From Rodentibacter abscessus (GTDB lineage: Bacteria; Pseudomonadota; Gammaproteobacteria; Enterobacterales; Pasteurellaceae), in NCBI RefSeq assembly GCF_047160095.1, contig NZ_AP038785.1, positions 1,116,001 to 1,180,000 on the forward strand: a stretch of DNA of 64,000 bases, written 5' to 3'. Under the pieces are notes generated by a model. The model searched no databases. It had not been told where the DNA came from and was given only the letters and a program-made list of their open reading frames with translations. The number at the start of each line of letters is the position of its first letter. Within the stretch, counting starts at the first letter, position 1. Positions 43,298 through 52,291 of this stretch are shown one piece after another. A program made the translations under genes and the position numbers.

Positions 43298-43317
43298 TTC
43301 GCTTAATTAACTTCCAT

Positions 43318-43512
43318 TAAGTGCGGTTAAAATTCTCGGTATTTTATGTAGCACTTGCACAAAACATTGTAGGGTGTGTTGGGCGAAGATAGAAAGGTGC
43401 GTTACGCCTACGGCTAACGCACCCTACACCCAATAAATATTGGATATAAAATTTTCTCTGTGCAACTGCTACATAATACCGGAAATTCTTTATAAATTTT
43501 GACCGCACTTTT
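43318..43512. repeat. USS-ended palindromic intergenic repeat, copy C (full)
   Basis: USSs lie at both ends in opposite orientation (43319-43327 and 43501-43509). Termini CGGTATTTTATGTAGCACTT (from 43337) and, on the other strand, CGGTATTATGTAGCAGTTGC (ending about 43482) are inverted. The core has TGTAGGGTGTGTTGGGCG on the left and, inverted, GGTGTAGGGTGCGTTAGCCG on the right. The right half aligns base for base over long stretches with copy A. It fills the aspA-murB gap. Confidence 0.8.
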
Positions 43513-43522
43513 CTTATTATCC

Positions 43523-44548
43523 TCAAGAAATAGCATTTTCGCTATTCACTTCGCCGTTTTTTCCTATAAATCTAACTTCCGGTTGTAAATAGACCCCGAA
43601 CTTTTCCGCAACGGTTTTACGAATATGATGAGCAAGTTTTATCACATCATTTCCTGTCGCATTTGCTTTATTGATGAGTACAAGGGCTTGATTTTCATGC
43701 ACGGCGGCACCACCGATTTGAAAGCCTTTAAGATTACATTGGTCAATCAGCCAGCCTGCTGCAAGTTTTACCGAGCCGTCAGGTTGTGAAAAGTGCGGTA
43801 GATTTTCGACCTGTTTTTGAATCCCAGCAAATTGTGCGGCACTCACTACCGGATTTTTAAAAAAACTACCGGCATTACCAAATTCATCGGGATTAGGCAA
43901 TTTACTTTGACGAATTTGACAAACTTCATCAAACACTTGTTTTGCCGTTACGCTTTGCGGATCAAAATTAACAAGCGAACCGTATTTCAACACCGGCCGC
44001 CAATTTTTCTTCAATTTCAACCCTACGGCTGTAATCACATATCCCTGCTGATAGCGATGTTTAAAAATACTTTCCCGATAACCGAATTCACATTCTTCCG
44101 CGTTTAATCGGAATAATGTAGAAGTGGTTAAATCCAACACTTCCACATAATCACACACATCCTTAAATTCCACACCGTATGCGCCGATATTTTGAATCGG
44201 AGCGGAACCCACACACCCCGGGATTAAAGCAAGATTTTCCAATCCATAAATACCTTGCGCTAAAGACCATTTCACGAGATTATGCCAATTTTCACCACCA
44301 TTGATATGGAGATAGTGAAAATGCTCATCGTGCTTATGTTTGATACCGAATAGACGATTGAGAATCACCACACCGTCAAAATCTTCTAAAAACAGCATAT
44401 TGCTGCCTTGCCCTAAAAAGAGGATAGGCAAATTTTTCGACTTAGCACACTGCCATACTTGTTGAATTTGTTCGATACTGTGCGCTTCAATAATTTCTCG
44501 TGCGTAAACGGGAATATGAAATGTATGAAAAGGTTGTAAACTTTGCAT
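43523..44548 (-). CDS. murB: UDP-N-acetylenolpyruvoylglucosamine reductase MurB
   Basis: FAD enzyme of peptidoglycan precursor synthesis. The 341-residue type I protein has ILFLGQGSNMLFLEDFDGVV, LALIPGCVGSAPIQNIGAYG and NAGSFFKNPVVS, where the Ser is the proton donor in the family. The C-terminal LQPEVRFIGKNGE block is normal. It begins 9 bp after narQ, so they are likely cotranscribed. One USS is internal near 43790. Confidence 0.96.
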   Translation of the reverse strand: MQSLQPFHTFHIPVYAREIIEAHSIEQIQQVWQCAKSKNLPILFLGQGSNMLFLEDFDGVVILNRLFGIKHKHDEHFHYLHINGGENWHNLVKWSLAQGIYGLENLALIPGCVGSAPIQNIGAYGVEFKDVCDYVEVLDLTTSTLFRLNAEECEFGYRESIFKHRYQQGYVITAVGLKLKKNWRPVLKYGSLVNFDPQSVTAKQVFDEVCQIRQSKLPNPDEFGNAGSFFKNPVVSAAQFAGIQKQVENLPHFSQPDGSVKLAAGWLIDQCNLKGFQIGGAAVHENQALVLINKANATGNDVIKLAHHIRKTVAEKFGVYLQPEVRFIGKNGEVNSENAIS

Positions 44549-44557
44549 CTAATTGTC

Positions 44558-46261
44558 CTAAAATAAAGTGTGTGGCAGGGTGATTTTTACCTGTGTACCG
44601 CCTTGTTTAAGGGGTCTGATCGTTAGCTCGGCATTTAGCCGATTGCTGCGTTCAGTCATAATATTTAAGCCATAATGCCCTTCCGGCTCATCTAAACTTG
44701 GAATACCGATACCATCATCTTGGATCGAAATTTCATATTCACCTTCGGCATTTATTTTTGCATTAATTTCAATAAGACTTCCCTTTGAATGTTTAATCGC
44801 ATTCAGTGTCGCCTCACGCACAATTTGCAGCACATGTACAAGTTGAGGCGGATTCAAACTTTGTGAGGGCAACCGACAATTTACCCGCATTTCCATTGTA
44901 GTTTGCGAGCGTAAGGAATCAATCACTTGCTCCAATGCCTGTTGCAAATTCGCTTCTTGCACGGTTAAACGGAAAGTGGCTAAAAGTTCCCGTAATTGTG
45001 CATATCCACCGGAAAGCGCTTGTTCAAAATCAGCAATAATAGTAAGACTTTTTTGTTTAGCCGATTCATCACTTTGCTTTAAATTATGCTTGAGTAAGGT
45101 AAGTTGAATTTGTAAAAATGACAATACTTGTGCCAAAGAATCATGCAATTCCCGTGCAATAATCGATCGCTCTTCCATTAATAAAAGCTGCTCTTGTTGT
45201 CGCTGATTTTTATAGAAATACAGCGCACGGGCTAACATTTGAGCTAAATTTTGCATCATTCGCGGATCGGGACAAGGTAAACCGGCTTGCCACGAAAGCA
45301 CGCCTAAAGCTTCGTTTTCGATTTTCAGTTCTTCTATTTGTAAACTTTGGTAAGGTTGCTTTTCACCAAAGTTTACATTCCAATGTTCCGCACCTAAAAT
45401 GCTAAGTTCGATATAACGCAAATGCTCGCTGACTCGTATGTGATTGAGTAGCTGACTGAGGGTTTTATCATTAATCTCGTTTATAGTTAGTAACTGAGAG
45501 CTTTGATAAAGGGTCGTTAAAGAGCGGTTGCTTTGACGTAACTTTTGAGTTTGTTCATTCACAGAATCTTCAAGACGAGAATAAAGTTTACCCAACTCTG
45601 TCGCCATTTGTGTGAACACACGTGCTAACGTACCAAGCTCGTTATCATTTTTGGTATCAAGGGGGATATGGTTAAATTGACGCATTTGCACTTGCATACT
45701 GGCGCGTGTAAGTAACTTCAACGGCTTTACCACTTCGCGTTGCGTAAACCAAATTACATAGGACACCATCCCTACAATAAGCAGCATAGAAAAACAAAGC
45801 ACGGATAAAGCAAAAATCCACTTTTGTTCACTAAAACGTTGTAATTCAAAAACAAAATGATCTACTTCATTGACATAATCGGCAATATTTTCGCTGTATT
45901 GTTCAATGTTATTTTGCCGTACAAAATCAGCCATTACCGCCCAACGTTCGAGTAAAACCTGATAGGATTGCTTTACAACATCCGGTGTAAAAAATTGATA
46001 CTGAATATCCATTAAACTTGAGGAATGAAGGCTTTTTTCATAAAACTGCAAATTTTTCTCGACCGTATCAGGATGGTTATCCATTAGATGTAACAAACGA
46101 TAACTTTGCATACGCAGAGAACCGGAAATGTTAATGGCTTCCGCATCGGATTTATTACTTGCCATAATCGCCAAACTTAGCGAACTGATGATCCCTGCTG
46201 CTGCAATAATAAAAAAAAGATATTTTGCAATCTTGATAGAAACGGAATGTGTTGTTTGCAC
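44558..46261 (-). CDS. narQ: Nitrate/nitrite sensor histidine kinase NarQ
   Basis: Membrane sensor that signals nitrate and nitrite to a NarP/NarL-type regulator. Two membrane helices flank a periplasmic domain whose first helix carries the P-box INISGSLRMQSYRLLHLMDN. A HAMP region follows, then a GAF-like part with CPDPR and the HisKA_3-type H-box IARELHDSLAQVLSFLQIQL. The C-terminal ATPase has DDGIGIPSLDEPEGHYGLN. The length is 567 residues. The response regulator is not in this window. It lies just upstream of murB, as I recall in H. influenzae. Confidence 0.93.
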   Translation of the reverse strand: MQTTHSVSIKIAKYLFFIIAAAGIISSLSLAIMASNKSDAEAINISGSLRMQSYRLLHLMDNHPDTVEKNLQFYEKSLHSSSLMDIQYQFFTPDVVKQSYQVLLERWAVMADFVRQNNIEQYSENIADYVNEVDHFVFELQRFSEQKWIFALSVLCFSMLLIVGMVSYVIWFTQREVVKPLKLLTRASMQVQMRQFNHIPLDTKNDNELGTLARVFTQMATELGKLYSRLEDSVNEQTQKLRQSNRSLTTLYQSSQLLTINEINDKTLSQLLNHIRVSEHLRYIELSILGAEHWNVNFGEKQPYQSLQIEELKIENEALGVLSWQAGLPCPDPRMMQNLAQMLARALYFYKNQRQQEQLLLMEERSIIARELHDSLAQVLSFLQIQLTLLKHNLKQSDESAKQKSLTIIADFEQALSGGYAQLRELLATFRLTVQEANLQQALEQVIDSLRSQTTMEMRVNCRLPSQSLNPPQLVHVLQIVREATLNAIKHSKGSLIEINAKINAEGEYEISIQDDGIGIPSLDEPEGHYGLNIMTERSNRLNAELTIRPLKQGGTQVKITLPHTLF

Positions 46262-46331
46262 AACCTTGCCTCAATAAGAAAAGAACGGCGGTTAGTTTAA
46301 CATGAAAGTGCGGTCGATTTTAAATAAGAAA

Positions 46332-46355
46332 TCCGCCTTATTTCCACAAGACGGA
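46332..46355 (-). terminator. Terminator-like hairpin after glmS
   Basis: TCCGCCTT (46332-46339) and AAGACGGA (46348-46355) pair with one mismatch. On the minus strand TTTCTTATTT follows. USSs in opposite orientation lie on either side (46308 and 46378) and could form a larger outer stem. Confidence 0.55.
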
Positions 46356-46385
46356 CTCAAAAATTACGCCAAAATCAACCGCACT

Positions 46386-48218
46386 TTATTCCACGGTTAC
46401 CGCTTTTGCAAGGTTACGTGGTTGATCCACGTCAGTGCCTTTAATTAATGCAACATGATAAGCCAGTAATTGCATTGGTACCGTATAGAAGATCGGCGCA
46501 ACGATTTCATTCACTTTCGGCATAGTGATGATTTTCATCCCTTCCGTTTCGCTAAAACCGGCATCGTTATCGGCAAATACATATAATTGACCGCCACGGG
46601 CGCGCACTTCTTCAATATTGGATTTGACTTTTTCCAACAAATCATTGGTCGGCGCAACTACGATAACCGGCATATCCGCATCAATTAATGCCAACGGACC
46701 GTGTTTTAATTCACCGGCGGCATAGGCTTCTGCGTGAATGTAGGAGATCTCTTTTAATTTTAAAGAGGCTTCCATCGCAATCGGATAGTATTCCCCTCGA
46801 CCTAAAAATAAAGCGTGATGTTTTTCAGCAAAGTCTTCCGCAAGCGCTTCGATTTCTTTATCAAAAGCCAGTCCTTTTTCAACATCAGCCGGAAGAGAAT
46901 GCAATGCTTTAACAATCTCTTTTTCTTTTTCATCCGAAATATTGCCGTTGAGTTTACCGATTGCCGTAACCAACATCAGCATTGCGGCTAACTGCGTGGT
47001 GAAGGCTTTTGTGGATGCTACGCCAATTTCAACGCCGGCACGTGTCATAAATGCGAGATCGGATTCACGAACAAGGGAAGAACCCGCCACGTTACAAATT
47101 GTCATTGCAGCCATATAGCCTTTTTCTTTCGCCAAACGAAGGGCGGCTAATGTGTCCGCCGTTTCACCGGATTGAGAAAGCGTAAGCAATAAACTATTCG
47201 GTCGGGTAACAAATTTACGATAACGAAATTCAGAAGCGATTTCCACATCACAGCTCACACCGGCAAGGGCTTCAAACCAATAACGAGCCGCCATTCCTGA
47301 ATTATATGATGTACCGCAAGCGACAATTTGAACATGCTGTACTTTTTCTAAAATTTCTTTCGCCCCGTTGCCGATTGATTCGACAATCACATTATTGTGA
47401 TTAATACGCCCTTCCATGGTATTGATCAGTGCGGTCGGTTGTTCATAAATTTCTTTTTGCATAAAGTGGCGGAATTTGCCTTTTTCAGCCGCATCATTTT
47501 CAAGATTTGACTCATGGGTTTCACGCTCTACTTTATTGCCATTGGTGTCATAAATATCCACCGTGCGGCGAGTTATTTCCGCAATATCCCCCTCTTCTAA
47601 GAAAATGAAACGGCGGGTAACGCTTAATAATGCAAGTTGATCCGAGGCTAAGAAATTTTCACCGATACCTAAACCTATCACCAGCGGACTGCCTGAACGC
47701 GCCGCCACAAGGTGTTCGGGATGATGGCGATCCATCACGACCATACCATATGCACCTGTAAGCTGTTTCACTACTTTTTGAACCGCCTCTAATAAAGAAT
47801 CCGTGCTACGCATTTCCCATTCCACAAGATGAGCGATAACTTCCGTATCCGTTTGTGAAAGAAATACATAACCGCGGGATTTTAATAAATCACGTAATTC
47901 TTCGTGATTTTCGATAATCCCGTTGTGTACCACGGCAAAATTACCTGAAATGTGAGGATGCGCATTAGCTTCGGAAGGTTCACCATGGGTTGCCCAACGG
48001 GTGTGTGCGATACCCGTTCCGCCAATTAACGGTTTTTCAGCCACGGCTTCGTCCAATGCCTTAACTTTACCTAAACAACGCACACGCTGTAATTCATTTT
48101 GTTGATTTACCACAGCCACACCTGCAGAATCGTAACCACGATACTCTAAACGATGTAATCCGCTAATTAAAATTTCTGCTACATCACGCTGCGCGACTGC
48201 GCCAACAATACCACACAT
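46386..48218 (-). CDS. glmS: Glucosamine-6-phosphate synthase (isomerizing)
   Basis: Makes glucosamine-6-phosphate from fructose-6-phosphate and glutamine for the cell wall. The 610 residues have the N-terminal Cys2 nucleophile (MCGIVGAVAQRDVAEILISG), the glutaminase loop GIAHTRWATHGEPSEANAHP and two SIS domains (ACGTSYNSGMAARYWFE; LFLGRGEYYPIAMEASLKLK). The C-terminus PRNLAKAVTVE is typical. A DeoR-family regulator gene lies directly upstream. Confidence 0.98.
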   Translation of the reverse strand: MCGIVGAVAQRDVAEILISGLHRLEYRGYDSAGVAVVNQQNELQRVRCLGKVKALDEAVAEKPLIGGTGIAHTRWATHGEPSEANAHPHISGNFAVVHNGIIENHEELRDLLKSRGYVFLSQTDTEVIAHLVEWEMRSTDSLLEAVQKVVKQLTGAYGMVVMDRHHPEHLVAARSGSPLVIGLGIGENFLASDQLALLSVTRRFIFLEEGDIAEITRRTVDIYDTNGNKVERETHESNLENDAAEKGKFRHFMQKEIYEQPTALINTMEGRINHNNVIVESIGNGAKEILEKVQHVQIVACGTSYNSGMAARYWFEALAGVSCDVEIASEFRYRKFVTRPNSLLLTLSQSGETADTLAALRLAKEKGYMAAMTICNVAGSSLVRESDLAFMTRAGVEIGVASTKAFTTQLAAMLMLVTAIGKLNGNISDEKEKEIVKALHSLPADVEKGLAFDKEIEALAEDFAEKHHALFLGRGEYYPIAMEASLKLKEISYIHAEAYAAGELKHGPLALIDADMPVIVVAPTNDLLEKVKSNIEEVRARGGQLYVFADNDAGFSETEGMKIITMPKVNEIVAPIFYTVPMQLLAYHVALIKGTDVDQPRNLAKAVTVE

Positions 48219-48271
48219 AAGTTTTCCTCGTTAATTTATAAATAAAAAATGATTGTCGTTTTGACCGCACT

Positions 48272-49045
48272 TTATACACAAAGCACTTCGACACCTTGCA
48301 CCGAAATGGCTTGTTTATCTTGTTCCGACAGCCCTTTATCTGTTATCAATACATCAATTTGCTGCCAAGTTAATTCTAGATTCGGCATTTTTCTACCTAT
48401 TTTCTGGGATTCAACCATAACGATAACCTCCCGCGATACTTCTGCCATCACTTGGCTTAAACCGACCAATTCATTGAAAGTTGTTGTACCTCGCGCCAAA
48501 TCAATGCCATCCGCGCCAATAAAAAGTTGGTCAAAATCATAAGATCGCAGCACTTGCTCCGCCACTTTACCTTGAAAAGATTCTGAACGGGTATCCCACG
48601 TTCCTCCTGTCATTAACAGTGTAGGTTCATTCTCTAAAGCACGAAGCTCCGTTGCCACCGAAAGGGAATTCGTCATCACAATCAATCCCTGCTTACGATT
48701 AAGTTGTTTAATCAGTGCAGTAGTGGTACTGCCGCTATCCACAATGATTCGATTGTGATCACGAATACGCTCTGCCGCGGCCCTAGCTATGACTTGCTTT
48801 CGTTCCGAAAGTTCATCATTTTCGCTTTCATCAATAATTTCTTTCGGCATTAAAATGGCACCACCATATTTACGCAGCAAAAAACCGCTTGTTTCTAAGG
48901 CGGTAAGATCTTTACGAATAGTAACTTCTGAGGTTTCAAACAAATGAACAAGTTGTTCTACACTCACCTCCCCCTGTTGTTGAAGAAGTTGCATAATCGT
49001 GTGACGACGCTGTTGTGTATTGCGAGGGTGATGATTTCGTTTCAT
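48272..49045 (-). CDS. DeoR-family transcriptional regulator
   Basis: The 257-residue protein has an N-terminal helix-turn-helix (VSVEQLVHLFETSEVTIRKD). The DeoR sugar-phosphate sensing domain follows, with DSGSTTTALIKQL and LFIGADGIDLARGTTTFNEL. It is close in style to AgaR-type regulators of amino sugars. Placed 53 bp upstream of glmS and in the same direction, it may sense an amino-sugar phosphate and control glmS or related genes. That link is inferred from position. The stop overlaps a USS. Confidence 0.87.
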   Translation of the reverse strand: MKRNHHPRNTQQRRHTIMQLLQQQGEVSVEQLVHLFETSEVTIRKDLTALETSGFLLRKYGGAILMPKEIIDESENDELSERKQVIARAAAERIRDHNRIIVDSGSTTTALIKQLNRKQGLIVMTNSLSVATELRALENEPTLLMTGGTWDTRSESFQGKVAEQVLRSYDFDQLFIGADGIDLARGTTTFNELVGLSQVMAEVSREVIVMVESQKIGRKMPNLELTWQQIDVLITDKGLSEQDKQAISVQGVEVLCV

Positions 49046-49138
49046 TTGGCTACCCTAGATAACTTACGATTTAAATTTCGGTTCGAAAGTTTATAAAAGT
49101 GCGGTTATTTTGTAAAGGGAATTTTAGACGACAAAAAA

Positions 49139-49159
49139 ACCCTGCCACATAGCAGGGTT
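49139..49159 (-). terminator. Terminator after the HU gene
   Basis: AACCCTGC (49139-49146) pairs with GCAGGGTT (49152-49159) around 5 nt and is followed on the minus strand by a T7 run. It lies 21 bp after the HU stop. Confidence 0.9.
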
Positions 49160-49179
49160 CATCATCAATAATAAATTAA

Positions 49180-49452
49180 TTATTTGATCGCATCTTTTAA
49201 TGCTTTACCTGATACGAATGCAGGTACTTTAGATGCCGCAATTTTGATCTCCGCACCGGTTTGTGGGTTACGACCGGTACGTGCTGCACGTTGATTTACT
49301 TTGAATGTACCGAAACCGATTAATTGTACCGGCTCGCCTTTTTTAAGGCTTGCAGTGATCGCCTCTAAAGTTGCTTCTAACGCTGCCTTAGCTTGTTTTT
49401 TATTTAGCTCTGCAGCCGTTGCAATTGCATCAATTAAATCTGTCTTGTTCAT
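49180..49452 (-). CDS. hup: DNA-binding protein HU
   Basis: Small histone-like protein that bends and packs DNA. The 90 residues start MNKTDLIDAIATAAELNKKQ and contain the DNA-arm region GFGTFKVNQRAARTGRNPQT. The C-terminus KVPAFVSGKALKDAIK is usual. The position downstream of yjaG-hemE-nudC matches hupA of E. coli. Confidence 0.96.
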   Translation of the reverse strand: MNKTDLIDAIATAAELNKKQAKAALEATLEAITASLKKGEPVQLIGFGTFKVNQRAARTGRNPQTGAEIKIAASKVPAFVSGKALKDAIK

Positions 49453-49597
49453 AACTTGTACCTTTTTGTTAATTTAATCCATTTCTTTGATCAAGCTCGC
49501 TGCCAAAGCATTTTCCTAGGCAACAGCTGGCGATGAGGATAATCCAACTTTTAATGAAATAAAAGCACGATTTTCAAATTTTGTGATAAATCTCACT

Positions 49598-50188
49598 TTA
49601 TTGGTCGATTTTTACACCAATATTGGATATCCCCTCAGTCCTAATTTCGTTTTTTAGATCAAGAATCAGTTCAATATCACGTTTTTCACATTCCTTTAAC
49701 AAACGATAAATTTGCCATTGCACGTCTAATTCCGTCTGAATATCCTCGCTTTCTTTTAGTTCGGCTTCGGAAAAATCACGGCAGTTTTCTGTTTCTAATA
49801 ATGCAGTCACCGTTCCTAAAGAAATTCGACTAATTTCGACCGCTCTTTCTAAAGTTTCGCCTGCAATAATGGCATGTACCGTTTCGACTAAGGCTTTGCA
49901 AGCATCGAGCGCAGGAATTATGCCGAAAGTATCGTGTTCATTCACATTAGGAATAATGTTCTCTAATTTTTCCAACTGATTTTCAAAATTAATTTTCGCA
50001 TCTTTTATCGTTAAATATTCCCAGACAAGATTAAGAACATTTTGATAAATTTTTGCCGCCGCTTCTTGCTTGGTGATTTGACAAAATAATTTAAAATTAG
50101 GCATCATACGTTCGCATAACGCAGTCATAAAAGTGAGATGTTGCCAACTTTCAAGATTTTCTAAACGCTTATGAATGGGATTTCTCAT
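49598..50188 (-). CDS. DUF416 family protein (YjaG-like)
   Basis: The 196-residue soluble helical protein belongs to DUF416. It contains WQHLTFMTALCERMMPNFKL, and LDACKALVETVHAIIAGETL in the middle. Its function is unknown. The order nudC-hemE-yjaG-hup is the same as in E. coli apart from the missing nfi. It starts 9 bp downstream of hemE. Confidence 0.85.
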   Translation of the reverse strand: MRNPIHKRLENLESWQHLTFMTALCERMMPNFKLFCQITKQEAAAKIYQNVLNLVWEYLTIKDAKINFENQLEKLENIIPNVNEHDTFGIIPALDACKALVETVHAIIAGETLERAVEISRISLGTVTALLETENCRDFSEAELKESEDIQTELDVQWQIYRLLKECEKRDIELILDLKNEIRTEGISNIGVKIDQ

Positions 50189-50197
50189 CGCCTTTCC

Positions 50198-51262
50198 TTA
50201 TTTATGATAAGCTTTGGAATATTCGTGAATCGCATCAACAAAGATTTTCGGTGCGCTTTCCGGCACATCTTGATGAATACCATGACCAAGGTTAAATACG
50301 TGGCCGCTTCCTTCCCCAAAATCGGCTAAAATCGACCGCACTTCTTGTTGAATACGTTCTGTCGGTGCATAAAGCACGCTCGGATCCATATTGCCTTGTA
50401 AGGCAACCTTATCACCGACTCGAGCCTTCGCGTCAGCAAGGTTTACCGTCCAATCTAAACCAATGGCATCACAGCCCGTATTGGCGATGGCTTCCAACCA
50501 CAAACCGCCACCTTTGGTAAATAAAGTGATCGGCACCGGGCGACCTTCATTCTCACGAATCAATCCCTCTACGATTTTATGCATATACTGAAGGGAAAAA
50601 TCCAAATATTCACGATGTCCCAATACACCGCCCCAAGTATCAAAAATCATCACCGATTGCGCACCGGCTTTGATTTGCGCATTAAGATAGAGAGTGACAG
50701 CCTCAGCCAACTTATTAAGCAATAAATGAAGTGTTTGCGGCTCCGCATACATCATTTTTTTGATTTTGCCGAAAGTTTTACTTGAACCGCCTTCCACCAT
50801 ATAGGTAGCCAATGTCCACGGGCTACCGGAAAAACCGATAAGCGGTACTTCACCTTTCAATTCTTGACGAATCGTACGTACGGCATTCATCACGTATTGC
50901 AATTCTTGTTCCGGATCCGGAATGGGTAAATTTTCTACCGCACTTTTATTTTCAATCGGACGGGCAAATTTCGGCCCCTCGCCGACACCAAAACTCAAGC
51001 CTAATCCCATCGCATCAGGAATCGTTAAAATATCAGAAAATAAAATTGCCGCATCCAACTCATAGCGGCGCAAAGGTTGTAAGGTAACTTCGCAAGCCAG
51101 TTCTGCGTTACGACAAAGCGACATAAAATCGCCGGCTTGTGCACGGGTTGCTTTATATTCCGGCAAGTAACGCCCTGCTTGACGCATCATCCACACCGGT
51201 GTGTAATCAACCGGTTGACGTAATAAGGCTTTTAAATAACGATCATTTTTCAACACTGACAT
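50198..51262 (-). CDS. hemE: Uroporphyrinogen decarboxylase
   Basis: Decarboxylates uroporphyrinogen III in haem synthesis. The start at 51262 (MSVLKNDRYLKALLRQPVDY) gives 354 residues; the reading frame extends to 51334 inside nudC but those codons are not needed. The signature PVWMMRQAGRYLPEY with its substrate-binding Arg and GFSGSPWTLATYMVEGGSS are present. It overlaps the nudC end by 20 bp. Two USSs lie inside. Confidence 0.96.
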   Translation of the reverse strand: MSVLKNDRYLKALLRQPVDYTPVWMMRQAGRYLPEYKATRAQAGDFMSLCRNAELACEVTLQPLRRYELDAAILFSDILTIPDAMGLGLSFGVGEGPKFARPIENKSAVENLPIPDPEQELQYVMNAVRTIRQELKGEVPLIGFSGSPWTLATYMVEGGSSKTFGKIKKMMYAEPQTLHLLLNKLAEAVTLYLNAQIKAGAQSVMIFDTWGGVLGHREYLDFSLQYMHKIVEGLIRENEGRPVPITLFTKGGGLWLEAIANTGCDAIGLDWTVNLADAKARVGDKVALQGNMDPSVLYAPTERIQQEVRSILADFGEGSGHVFNLGHGIHQDVPESAPKIFVDAIHEYSKAYHK

Positions 51263-52085
51263 TTGGGCTTCCTTTTTGGTTATTTTCCACTTGTTTTGTT
51301 TTACTTTCTGCCTCGCAGAGTTCAAGCGTAGCATGAATTAATTTGCGTGCGATAGTACCCGTTGGGGGTAATTCTGGCAAGGGTTGTTTGTAAGAAAACC
51401 ACTGTGCATCGTGAATTTCCGCTTCTTGTAAACGGATTTCACCGCTTTCGTAATCTGCTAAAAAACCTACCATTTGAGAATTAGGAAACGCCCAAGGCTG
51501 ACTGCCGAAATAACGAATATTTTTGACCTGAACCCCCGTCTCTTCCAATACCTCTCGGCGAACGGTTTGTTCAAAGGTTTCGCCCGCTTCCACAAAACCG
51601 GCAAGGGTAGTATACATTCCACCGTTCGGGTGATAATGGCGTTTGTGATTGGCAAGTAAAATTTCCGTCCCTCGGCGCACTGCAACAATAATCGAAGGAC
51701 AAATCACAGGATAGCTGCGATAACCGCAATTCGTACACTGCACGGCAAGTTCGTCTTCCGTTTGCTTGGTTTGATGACCGCACTTTCCACAGAATTTGTG
51801 TGTTTTAAAAAAATGATTGATTTCTACGCCACGATTCAATAAATAAAATTTTTCTTCAGGTAATGAAAGTTGATCGCGTAACCCGACATAATCCCGTTGA
51901 TCATTATCCTGTTCTTCCACAAGCCATAGTTTTTGCCCCTCCCACTCGCCAATCACCATACCTTTTAAATCCTCAATACCTAAGGATTGTGCCGTCCCCA
52001 AAGGTAATTCTCCATTTATTAGATGAAGGTTGGAAGCCTTAGTAAATAACCAATAACCGATATCCGAGGCGTTAATCATCTTCAT
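51243..52085 (-). CDS. nudC: NADH pyrophosphatase / RNA decapping hydrolase NudC
   Basis: Nudix hydrolase that cleaves NADH and removes NAD caps from RNA. A zinc ribbon is formed by CGKCGHQTKQ and QCTNCGYR. The Nudix box lies in GFVEAGETFEQTVRREVLEE, followed by the NADH-specific SQPWAFPNSQM. The 280 residues are slightly longer than usual because of the N- and C-termini. The start may be at codon 1 or 3. It heads the nudC-hemE-yjaG run. Confidence 0.93.
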   Translation of the reverse strand: MKMINASDIGYWLFTKASNLHLINGELPLGTAQSLGIEDLKGMVIGEWEGQKLWLVEEQDNDQRDYVGLRDQLSLPEEKFYLLNRGVEINHFFKTHKFCGKCGHQTKQTEDELAVQCTNCGYRSYPVICPSIIVAVRRGTEILLANHKRHYHPNGGMYTTLAGFVEAGETFEQTVRREVLEETGVQVKNIRYFGSQPWAFPNSQMVGFLADYESGEIRLQEAEIHDAQWFSYKQPLPELPPTGTIARKLIHATLELCEAESKTKQVENNQKGSPNVSVEK

Positions 52086-52291
52086 AAAATCTTCTCCAAA
52101 AACGACCGCACTTTACGATCTGTATTCACACAAAGGACTATTATAGACCGATTACTCCAATGGCTTTCAAAAAGTTTAGAATAATTAAACATAAAGTGCG
52201 GTTAAAAATAGAAATTGTTCCGAATGTTTTGCTATCTTTTCTAATGAGGCGTAAATTAGTGTGAGTTAAAATCAATAAGGATAATCTGATT

